Shown here in pieces: positions 1 through 5,486 of a stretch of DNA of 6,631 bases (position 1 is the first letter of the stretch; each line of letters begins with the position of its first letter). The DNA is from Clostridia bacterium. Lineage in GTDB: Bacteria > Bacillota > Clostridia > Christensenellales > Aristaeellaceae. The translations under genes and the position numbers were made by a program. Under the pieces are notes generated by a model. It was not told the DNA's origin. It searched no databases and saw only the letters and a program-made list of their open reading frames with translations. Location: assembly GCA_900754755.1 (NCBI GenBank), contig CAAEEC010000091.1:1-6631 (forward strand). Direction: 5' to 3'.

Positions 1-440
1 GTGCGGATGGCCTTGCCCACCAGTCCGGGCAACACTTCCACCATGTCTGGCGGGCTGGCATGCATCAGCCGGATGCCCGTGGCCAGCGAACTGGAATCCA
101 CCAGGAACAGCCGCTGGATGGTGATCAGTCCCATGCCGCGCGCGATCTTGAGCAGCGGCGCGCGCGTGGAAATCACGCCGTCCAGCGGCATGGCCTGCTT
201 GCACCACTCGATGGCGGCCGCGTCGGCCTTCACGCCCTGCAAAAGATCCACGCGCGCAAACGCCGCCTTGCCCGCGCGCTTTGCCGCCTCTACCCAGCCG
301 GGCAAAGACAAGAGCGAGCCGCCCAGAAAAAACACCGCGACACAGCGGCTATCCAAGGCTGCCGCCAGCGCGCTTTCGTCGCGCACGGCGGCGATCACGG
401 GGCGCTCGCCGAGCGCCCCGCACAGTTCATGCGTTGTCAT
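1..440 (-). CDS. glpP: GlpP, glycerol-3-phosphate-responsive antiterminator (N-terminal 146 residues, cut by window edge)
   Basis: GlpP binds glycerol-3-phosphate and an mRNA leader and lets transcription pass a terminator ahead of glp genes; it is a cytoplasmic TIM-barrel-like protein. I translated this frame by hand from the ATG at 440. The match to clostridial GlpP is clear along the whole visible part: PVIAAVRDE near residues 14-22, DLLQGVK at 65-71, DGVISTR at 87-93, IQRLFLVDS at 108-116 and VEVLPG at 134-139, in the usual order and spacing. About 40-50 C-terminal residues would lie beyond base 1. The start overlaps the end of the PH-domain gene by 14 bases (TGA at 427-429), which suggests translational coupling; only a weak purine-rich stretch precedes the ATG. 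The alternative ATG at 430 is in another frame and hits a stop after 11 codons. Its target leader is not in the window and may lie further down the operon. Confidence 0.93.
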   Translation of the reverse strand, partial: MTTHELCGALGERPVIAAVRDESALAAALDSRCVAVFFLGGSLLSLPGWVEAAKRAGKAAFARVDLLQGVKADAAAIEWCKQAMPLDGVISTRAPLLKIARGMGLITIQRLFLVDSSSLATGIRLMHASPPDMVEVLPGLVGKAIR

Positions 441-825
441 CTTCGCCGTTCACATCCACGTCCACATCCAAATCGCTGTTCGCCGCGCCATACATTTCGC
501 GCCCAGCCACGCGCGCGCGGCTACGCTCCTCTTCAATCTTTTCCGAAAGCATCGCCCGCACATTTTCTGAATGACGCACGTTCTCCAGGCGCAGTTGGGG
601 ATGCGTCTGATCCGCGCAATGCAGCACAATGGTGCCCACGCCAAAAATCTTGTCCGCCAGCGTGCGTTCCAGCGAAATGTCCAGCACGCGGTAGAGCAGC
701 GTCTCGTCCTCCACCGTGCGCAGCAGCCCCTTCGTCACATACAGCCGCTCGCCTTCCAGGCGGTATTTGGTGAACGTGATGGGTAGGCCGCAAATGCGCT
801 TTCGATCCTTCCACAAAACAGCCAT
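427..825 (-). CDS. Small bacterial PH-domain protein (DUF304/bPH_2-like) with acidic tail
   Basis: A 132-residue soluble protein that I place in the bacterial pleckstrin-homology-like family (DUF304/bPH_2). The features are a basic start with WKDRKR at 5-10, a strand pattern FTKYRLEGERLYVTKGLL at 18-35, the typical LLYRVLDISLERTLADKIFGVGTI at about 43-66, a strand ending HPQLRLENV near 75-83, and a closing helix AMLSEKIEEER at 91-101. No membrane segment or signal peptide is visible, unlike the longer YdbS/YdbT relatives. After the domain comes a short basic linker and an acidic tail (residues 118-130, alternating Asp/Val then GEDD). The start is well fixed: AGGAGG at 831-836 lies 5 bases before the ATG and overlaps the stop codon of the beta-galactosidase gene 9 bases upstream. 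The ligand is unknown; bacterial PH domains are usually scaffolds or binding modules, so a specific role in this operon is only a guess. Confidence 0.85.
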   Translation of the reverse strand: MAVLWKDRKRICGLPITFTKYRLEGERLYVTKGLLRTVEDETLLYRVLDISLERTLADKIFGVGTIVLHCADQTHPQLRLENVRHSENVRAMLSEKIEEERSRARVAGREMYGAANSDLDVDVDVNGEDDNA

Positions 826-830
826 GGTTT

Positions 831-836
831 CCTCCT
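831..836 (-). promoter_or_regulatory. Ribosome binding site of the PH-domain gene, overlapping the upstream stop
   Basis: Read on the minus strand this is a perfect AGGAGG, 5 bases from the ATG at 825. It shares bases with the TAG stop (837-835) of the beta-galactosidase gene, so ribosomes finishing one gene are already at the start of the next. Confidence 0.85.
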
Positions 837-2850
837 ATCGCTCAACGATCATAACCTGCCGGTTCTTGAGCGCCGTTTCCCCGCGCACGCGCGCGCCGGA
901 CACCAAGTCGAGCCCTTCCGGCACGGCCATGCGCACATCCTGCCCGGCAAAATTGAGCAGGAATGTGTATTTCTTGCCGTCCTTTTCCCGTTCCTTGACG
1001 ATCACGCCCGCGGGCGCGTCCACAATGGGCGCGACGCCCGCGTCGCGAAGCAGGCGCTCGTACAGCAAATCCAAAAACTTTTGTTCCGCGCGCGCCGCCA
1101 GATAGATCACGCGCCCCTTGCCCAAGCGATTTTCCGTCACCGCCGGCATGCCCGCGTAGAAATCCTCGCCGTAGTCCGCCAGCGCCTGCGCGCCCTCCGC
1201 GTGCGCCAGTTCGCACAAAAATCCGCACGCGAATTCGCCTTCCAGGCCCAGCGCGTTGCCCGGCCGCATCACAATTTTGTTGCTCTGCCCAGGATATAGC
1301 GCGTCGATCTCCTCAGCCCACACGCCTGCCAGCGGGCGCAACGGGCCGGGCATGCCATCCAAGAAGCACAGGTCGTTTTCATCCACATAGCCGGAGAAAT
1401 AGGTCAAAACCAGCGTGCCGCCCTTTTCCACAAACGCGCGCAGGCGCTCCGCCAGGCCCGGCTTCACCATATACAGCATAGGCGCGCTCACGAGGGAATA
1501 TCCCTGAAGCGGCTTTTCTTCGTCCACAATATCGATGTTCACGTGCGCGCCCGCCAGCGCGGCATAGTGCTCCTGCACGATTTCGTCGTGCTGCTTATCC
1601 TTGCGCGGGCCGTTGGCGTTGGCGATGGCCCAGCGGTTGTTCCAATCGAACATCAGCGCGGCGCGCGCCTCGGTGCGCGCGTGCAAAACGGGCAGAATAC
1701 GCTCCAGGCACTCGCCCACTTCCGTCACATCGCGGAACACGCGCGTGTATTCCGAGCGCTCGTGCCCCACCACCGCACCATGGAATTTCTCCGCCGCGCC
1801 GCGGCTCTTGCGCCACTGAAAATACATCACGCTATCCGAACCATGCGCCACCGTGAGCAGCGAGGAGGCCAAATGCATGCCGGGCCGCTTGGGCTGGCAA
1901 ATCTCTTTCCAATTGACCATGGACGGCGTGGACTCCATCAAAATCCAGGGCTTGTTCAAGATGGAGCGCGTGATGTCGTATTGGAAACCCGCGCCGAGCG
2001 CGATGCTGTAATCGCTCGTTTCGCCCCAACTGGGATAGGAATCGTAGCTAGCAAAATCCAACACCCGCGCAAAGCGGAACGAATCCAGCCCGTAAAACGA
2101 GCCCATCAGGTTCGTGGTCACGGGCAAATCGCTGAACGCGCGCACCGCCTCCACCTCATGGCGCATAAAATCTATGGTCTGGTCGGTGACAAAGCGCATC
2201 CAATCGAGATACAGGCCATGGATGCTACCCTCCCCGCGCGCGGATGGCGAATGCAACTGGCTCCAGTCCGTATACGTCTTGGCCCAGAACCCCGTCCAAT
2301 ACGCCTGGTTGAGCGCGTTCAGCGTGCCGTATTTCTTCATCAGCCAGCGGCGGAACGCCTCCTGGCACAACTCGCAATGGCATTCGCCCGAATACTCGTT
2401 GGAAACGTGCCAGCCCACCACCGCCGGATGCTTGCCGAAACGCTCTGCGAGCGCGGCGTTGATCTTGTGTACAAACGCGCGGTATACCGGCGAAGTGAAG
2501 CAATGGTTGTGCCGCTCGCCGTGCAGGTTGCGAATGCCCTGGTCGCTCACGCGCAGCACTTCGGGATATTTCTGGCTCATCCACGCGGGCCGCGCGCCGC
2601 TGGGCGTGGCGAGAAAGACATGAATGCCATTGGCGTAGAGCGTATCCAGCACGCGCTCCAGCCAATCGAAATCGTATTCCCCTTCCCGGGGTTCGAGCGC
2701 GGCCCAGGAAAAAATGCCCACGCTCATCAAGTTGCAATGCGCCAGCTTCATCAGGCGCACGTCTTCTTCCAGCGTACCGGGAATGTGCCGCCACTGATCC
2801 GGATTGTAGTCCCCGCCATGGGCGAAAAACGGCAAACGCAGCTCTGGCAT
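835..2850 (-). CDS. GH42 beta-galactosidase, cytoplasmic
   Basis: A 671-residue glycoside hydrolase of family 42, which removes terminal beta-D-galactose from galactosides by a retaining mechanism. Domain order fits the family. The TIM barrel covers about 1-385 and opens with HGGDYNPDQW at 11-20. The trimerisation domain (about 395-600) contains the typical TYFSGYVDENDLCFLDG and PGPLRPLAGVW stretches at 483-511. A small beta domain follows at 610-671. The acid/base is Glu152 in WHVSNEY and the nucleophile is Glu306 in PWILMES. Cys117, Cys157, Cys159 and Cys162 match the four-cysteine zinc site known from some GH42 enzymes. There is no signal peptide, so the substrate must be imported. The frame is open up to an ATG at 2895, but the GAGGAGG at 2859-2865 is 8 bases from the ATG at 2850 and the conserved part starts just after it. 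The ATG at 2856 is too close to that site. It follows the PII gene by 16 bases, so it belongs to the same operon. Confidence 0.95.
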   Translation of the reverse strand: MPELRLPFFAHGGDYNPDQWRHIPGTLEEDVRLMKLAHCNLMSVGIFSWAALEPREGEYDFDWLERVLDTLYANGIHVFLATPSGARPAWMSQKYPEVLRVSDQGIRNLHGERHNHCFTSPVYRAFVHKINAALAERFGKHPAVVGWHVSNEYSGECHCELCQEAFRRWLMKKYGTLNALNQAYWTGFWAKTYTDWSQLHSPSARGEGSIHGLYLDWMRFVTDQTIDFMRHEVEAVRAFSDLPVTTNLMGSFYGLDSFRFARVLDFASYDSYPSWGETSDYSIALGAGFQYDITRSILNKPWILMESTPSMVNWKEICQPKRPGMHLASSLLTVAHGSDSVMYFQWRKSRGAAEKFHGAVVGHERSEYTRVFRDVTEVGECLERILPVLHARTEARAALMFDWNNRWAIANANGPRKDKQHDEIVQEHYAALAGAHVNIDIVDEEKPLQGYSLVSAPMLYMVKPGLAERLRAFVEKGGTLVLTYFSGYVDENDLCFLDGMPGPLRPLAGVWAEEIDALYPGQSNKIVMRPGNALGLEGEFACGFLCELAHAEGAQALADYGEDFYAGMPAVTENRLGKGRVIYLAARAEQKFLDLLYERLLRDAGVAPIVDAPAGVIVKEREKDGKKYTFLLNFAGQDVRMAVPEGLDLVSGARVRGETALKNRQVMIVER

Positions 2851-2858
2851 ATCCATGC

Positions 2859-2865
2859 CCTCCTC
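2859..2865 (-). promoter_or_regulatory. Ribosome binding site that fixes the beta-galactosidase start
   Basis: GAGGAGG on the minus strand, 8 bases before the ATG at 2850 and only 2 bases before the in-frame ATG at 2856. The spacing favours 2850. The longest possible start (2895) would lie inside the end of the PII gene and would read this site as the codons for Glu-Glu-Gly. Confidence 0.8.
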
Positions 2866-2866
2866 T

Positions 2867-3595
2867 TTAATTGGGTTGCTTGCTCTCTTCCACACTCACG
2901 CCGATCCCCATCATATCGCGAACCGGCAAGGAGAAAATGATGCCCTTCGCCCCGCTCTTGGGGCCAAAGGAGGCGTTGATCGCCTGCATGATCGACGGTC
3001 CCTTTTCGCGCGGGCACAAAATGGCCACGATTTCGCGCTCGGACTGGATGGAAACGCCCAAAAAAGCCTCCGCGTTTTCGCGCCCCACGCCGCGCGCGTG
3101 CAAAATGGTGCCGCCCGTCGCGCCCGCCTCTTTCGCGGCCGCCATCACCTGATCCGTTATGCCCGGATTGACCACCGTCAACACCAGCCAGTGCTTTTCC
3201 GCGCCCATGTTCGCCGTTCCCTCCTCTGTCCGCGCGCCGTCCTGCGCATTTTCTGGGTTGGATTCCTTATGCTCTTCGAGGATGATGCGCGCAATCAATT
3301 CGTTGATGCCGGAAAGCGGCAGCGAAAACGCCACGCCCGTGCCTGGCCGCTTCAGGCGCATTTCCTCCGCCACATCGTGCAGCATTTGCCGCACCCGGCT
3401 GCGCGGCAGCGCGCAAACCACCACGTCCTTTTCCGTGCTGCCCAGGCCCAGCATATCCAGAATATCGCTGGAAGCCGTGCCCCGCCCGTGCAAAATAAAA
3501 TTGAAATGAACGTGCCGCGCGTTGGCAAGGTTGGTGATGCGCTCGCCCTTGCCGTGCTCCACAATGGTCACCAACAAGCGAATGGGGTCTGTCAT
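2867..3595 (-). CDS. Tandem PII-domain signalling protein (GlnB-like fold twice in one chain)
   Basis: A 242-residue cytoplasmic protein with two PII-like halves. The first covers about 5-108 (IRLLVTIVEHGKG, then FILHGRGTAS at 33-42, and GTGVAFSLPLSG at 85-96). The second covers about 135-235 (HWLVLTVVNPG, then GATGGTILHARGVG at 158-171, and AKGIIFSLPVRDMMG at 216-230). A charged, low-complexity linker of about 25 residues joins them. The G-rich turn, the HGRG/HARG segment and the FSLP strand recur in both halves at similar spacing. PII proteins sense ATP, ADP or 2-oxoglutarate and often gate a membrane transporter. Here the T-loop region is shortened and lacks the modifiable tyrosine context of classical GlnB, and the usual GDGK of the B-loop is not present, so ligand binding may differ. 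The start overlaps the stop of the DUF1538 gene by four bases (ATGA), with GAGGAGGG 9 bases upstream. That placement suggests it regulates the membrane protein. The family is secure; the ligand and partner are inferred. Confidence 0.87.
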   Translation of the reverse strand: MTDPIRLLVTIVEHGKGERITNLANARHVHFNFILHGRGTASSDILDMLGLGSTEKDVVVCALPRSRVRQMLHDVAEEMRLKRPGTGVAFSLPLSGINELIARIILEEHKESNPENAQDGARTEEGTANMGAEKHWLVLTVVNPGITDQVMAAAKEAGATGGTILHARGVGRENAEAFLGVSIQSEREIVAILCPREKGPSIMQAINASFGPKSGAKGIIFSLPVRDMMGIGVSVEESKQPN

Positions 3596-5127
3596 GCGCC
3601 GGATCCCTCCTCGTCCTCATCGTAGTACACAAACCGGTCGGCCAGCGCGTCCACATCGATGAGCAACACGCGCTCGGCGGCCCGCATGCGGCGCTTGGAG
3701 ACAAAGCCCATGATCTGAATGGTGATTAGCGGCGTCATGGCGACCATGGCGACCACGCCGAACGCGTCCATCAAAATATCGCCGCCCACCGCCTCGCACG
3801 CGCCCATGGCAAAGGGAAGCAGGAACGTAGCCGTCATAGGGCCGCTGGCCACGCCGCCCGAGTCGAACGCGATGGCCGTAAACATATTGGGCACAAAGAA
3901 GCCCAGCACCAGCGCGATGGCATAGCCCGGCACCAGAAAATAATAGATCGGGATGCCCATGAGCACGCGCAGCATGGCGATGCCCACCGAAACCGCCACG
4001 CCCAAAGATAGGCTCAAATTCATGGATTTGGCGGAAATCGCGCCCGCGGAAATCTCTTCCACCTGTTTGTTGAGCACGTGTACGGCCGGCTCGGCGGTCA
4101 CGATGAAATAGCCGATCAGCATGCCGATGGGGATGAGCAGCCATTTTAAGTTGCTCGCCGCCACCTCGCCGCCGATGAAATAGCCCACCGGCATGAAGCC
4201 CACGTTCACCCCTGTCAAAAACAGCACCAGTCCCGCATACGTATACAAAACGCCAATGATCACGCGCCCCAGCGCCTTGCCGCGAAAGCGGCGGGAAATG
4301 AGCTGATAGAGCACAAACATACCAATGATGGGCAGCAACGCAATGGCTACCTCTTCCAGATAGGCGGGCAGCCCCTGCGCGAACTGCATGGCCGCGTCCT
4401 GCGTGGTGTTCACATCCGGCACCACCACGGGCGTGAAATACGCCTCCGCCGCGTGGTAGACGATGCCCAGCAGCATCACCGCCAGAATCGGCCCCACCGA
4501 GCACAGCGCCACCAGGCCGAAGCTATCGTCCTGCGAGCCAGAACTGCGGATGGAGGCCATGCCGATGCCCAACGCCATGATGAAGGGAACCGTAATCGGC
4601 CCCGTGGTCACGCCGCCGGAATCGAACGCCACGGCAATGAATTCGTTGGGCACAAAGATGGCCATCACGAACACCAGAATATACGAAACCCACAGCATGT
4701 GCAACAGCTTGATCTGGAAAAGGATGCGCAGCAGCGCCACCACCAAAAATAGCCCCACGCCCACAGCCACCGTGAGGATCAACACGGGATTGGGAATGGA
4801 GGGCACCTGGTTGGCCAATACCGTAAGATCCGGCTCGGCAATCGTCACCACCGCGCCAATCGCAAAGCAAAGCACGGCCACCAGCCAAAGTTTCTTGGAT
4901 TTTGTGATGCCCACACCCATGCCTTCGCCCATAGGCATCATGGCCATATCCACGCCCAGTTGAAACAGGCCCATGCCCAAAATCAGCATCACCGCGCCGC
5001 ACAAAAACATGGTCAGCGATCCCGTTTCCAGCGGCGCTATGGTGATGCTGATCAGAAACACCACCGCCGTGATGGGCAACACCGAACGGAAGGATTCCAC
5101 AATCTTTTCCTTGAGCCTTTTATCCAC
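3592..5127 (-). CDS. DUF1538 family polytopic membrane protein, probable transporter
   Basis: A 511-residue integral membrane protein with many hydrophobic segments. It is built from two homologous halves, each carrying the same landmarks. An AEP segment occurs at 97-99 (TIAEPDLTVLANQV) and 345-347 (TAEPAVHVLNKQV). A VPN..F.A.AFDSGGV..GP motif occurs at 159-177 and 412-430. Such duplication and glycine-rich, acidic-residue-containing motifs inside membrane segments are typical of secondary transporters, but the DUF1538 substrate is not known to me. The C-terminus is cytoplasmic-looking, with basic KRRMRAAERV followed by an acidic end. I chose the GTG at 5127 (sequence begins VDKRLKEKIVESF). 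The frame stays open to an ATG at 5379, but those 84 extra residues look non-coding and would run through the promoter. The start has only a weak GGGG-type ribosome site 7 bases upstream. It is the first gene of the operon and is followed with a 4-base overlap by the tandem PII gene, a likely regulator. Confidence 0.88.
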   Translation of the reverse strand: MDKRLKEKIVESFRSVLPITAVVFLISITIAPLETGSLTMFLCGAVMLILGMGLFQLGVDMAMMPMGEGMGVGITKSKKLWLVAVLCFAIGAVVTIAEPDLTVLANQVPSIPNPVLILTVAVGVGLFLVVALLRILFQIKLLHMLWVSYILVFVMAIFVPNEFIAVAFDSGGVTTGPITVPFIMALGIGMASIRSSGSQDDSFGLVALCSVGPILAVMLLGIVYHAAEAYFTPVVVPDVNTTQDAAMQFAQGLPAYLEEVAIALLPIIGMFVLYQLISRRFRGKALGRVIIGVLYTYAGLVLFLTGVNVGFMPVGYFIGGEVAASNLKWLLIPIGMLIGYFIVTAEPAVHVLNKQVEEISAGAISAKSMNLSLSLGVAVSVGIAMLRVLMGIPIYYFLVPGYAIALVLGFFVPNMFTAIAFDSGGVASGPMTATFLLPFAMGACEAVGGDILMDAFGVVAMVAMTPLITIQIMGFVSKRRMRAAERVLLIDVDALADRFVYYDEDEEGSGA

Positions 5128-5160
5128 TGCATCGCCCCGCTTCTCTATAATCTTTGTATT

Positions 5161-5188
5161 ATTATAACAGAAAAGAATGGCATCGCAA
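5161..5188 (-). promoter_or_regulatory. Sigma-A-type promoter of the leftward operon
   Basis: On the minus strand a perfect TATAAT (5166-5161) is preceded, 16 bases upstream, by TTGCGA (5188-5183), a 4 of 6 match to the -35 consensus. Transcription would begin near 5154, giving a leader of about 27 bases before the GTG at 5127. This position also argues against the longer start of the DUF1538 frame. Confidence 0.65.
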
Positions 5189-5220
5189 AGCCGGATTTCG
5201 TTAAACCTGATGGCGTAAAC

Positions 5221-5249
5221 TTGACAAACCCGCCATATTTTGCTACAAT
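5221..5249 (+). promoter_or_regulatory. Strong sigma-A-type promoter reading toward the nucleotidyltransferase gene
   Basis: A perfect TTGACA (5221-5226), an optimal 17-base spacer and TACAAT (5244-5249, 5 of 6) form a near-consensus housekeeping promoter. The start would be near 5256, giving a leader of about 230 bases. Its -35 box lies about 32 bases from that of the opposing promoter, so the two could share a regulator bound between them. Confidence 0.75.
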
Positions 5250-5329
5250 GCAAGCGAAATTCTCCACGGCTGACGAACGGCTGGCGTCGACGATGGGCCC
5301 CGCTTCTCATCTTGTGCCACCTATGCCTT

Positions 5330-5351
5330 GCGCGGCATTCCAGCGCCGCGC
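5330..5351 (+). repeat. GC-only inverted repeat (hairpin) in the leader
   Basis: GCGCGGC (5330-5336) and GCCGCGC (5345-5351) are perfectly complementary across an 8-base loop. It is not followed by a T tract, so it is not an intrinsic terminator by itself. It would be a stable stem in the RNA made from the promoter at 5221. In DNA this rich in GCGC, chance is a real alternative. Confidence 0.5.
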
Positions 5352-5372
5352 GCGCCGCAATGAAAGTACTTT

Positions 5373-5402
5373 TTCGCACTTTTTATTGTCGCTTTGTATA
5401 AT
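5373..5402 (+). promoter_or_regulatory. Possible second, proximal promoter for the nucleotidyltransferase gene
   Basis: A perfect TATAAT (5397-5402) has TTCGCA (5373-5378, 4 of 6) 18 bases upstream. It would start RNA near 5409, about 78 bases before the GTG. The weaker -35 and the AT-rich surroundings make this less certain than the promoter at 5221. Confidence 0.4.
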
Positions 5403-5415
5403 GCGCGAATCGCGC
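5403..5415. promoter_or_regulatory. Short palindrome at the proximal promoter start (possible operator)
   Basis: GCGCGA and TCGCGC form a perfect 6-1-6 inverted repeat directly after the TATAAT at 5397-5402, where a repressor would block initiation. GCGCGAAT also occurs twice in a row, 9 bases apart (5403 and 5412). The GCGC-rich genome makes a chance origin quite possible. Confidence 0.3.
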
Positions 5416-5437
5416 GAATAATTTTCCGCGCCAATGG

Positions 5438-5473
5438 ATACGATATTGCAACAAAGCAATATCGTATTTTTTT
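5438..5473 (+). terminator. Intrinsic terminator-like hairpin in the leader of the nucleotidyltransferase gene
   Basis: A perfect 12-bp stem (5438-5449 with 5456-5467), a 6-base loop AACAAA and a run of seven T ending at 5473 make a textbook-shaped rho-independent terminator for plus-strand RNA. The stem is AT-rich for a terminator, with 4 G-C pairs. No plus-strand gene lies upstream that would need it, and both candidate promoters read into it, so it is best explained as an attenuator or as the end of a short leader RNA. The T tract directly abuts the ribosome binding site at 5474, so the structure may also influence translation. Confidence 0.7.
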
Positions 5474-5479
5474 GGAGGG
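5474..5479 (+). promoter_or_regulatory. Ribosome binding site of the nucleotidyltransferase gene
   Basis: GGAGGG, 7 bases before the GTG at 5487. It supports the non-ATG start and lies immediately after the T tract of the hairpin. Confidence 0.8.
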
Positions 5480-5486
5480 ATACCGG

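Larger units (their letters stand above)
5128..5486. other. Divergent intergenic region with promoters and a structured leader
   Basis: 359 bases separate the two divergent start codons. The left part (5150-5250) is AT-rich and holds back-to-back promoters. The middle (5256-5360) is GC-rich with a perfect 7-bp hairpin. The right part (5360-5486) is AT-rich again and holds a second possible promoter, a small palindrome, a terminator-like hairpin and the ribosome binding site. I see no convincing small protein gene here. Hand inspection found no riboswitch or T-box consensus that I recognise on either strand. Confidence 0.75.

Noticed and set aside
1..773. Long plus-strand open frames at the left end (1-570 and 60-773)
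   Set aside because: They are antisense to glpP and the PH-domain gene, which have clear family matches. The plus-strand translations are low-complexity and Arg/Pro/Ala-rich.
2851..2895. Longer starts of the beta-galactosidase (2895 and 2856)
   Set aside because: The extra residues are encoded by the ribosome binding site and the end of the PII gene. The spacing from GAGGAGG is right only for the ATG at 2850.
1543..2940. 465-codon open frame on the plus strand
   Set aside because: It lies antisense to the well-supported GH42 gene. Its Arg/His/Ala-rich translation has no recognisable domain, which is typical of mirror frames in GC-rich DNA.
5250..5330. T-box-like string (AGGTGGCAC on the minus strand)
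   Set aside because: The match is only partial: it lacks the conserved ACCGCG part, a stem I or specifier loop, and a following terminator on that strand.
5128..5379. 84-residue N-terminal extension of the DUF1538 protein
   Set aside because: It would run through the minus-strand TATAAT promoter, is not hydrophobic or family-like, and is followed by the typical family start after the GTG at 5127.
5359..5390. Repeated ACTTTTT strings, considered as a terminator for the leftward operon or a tandem repeat
   Set aside because: Only two copies with a weak 5-bp stem; it lies upstream of the leftward operon rather than at its end, and is simply part of an AT-rich leader segment.
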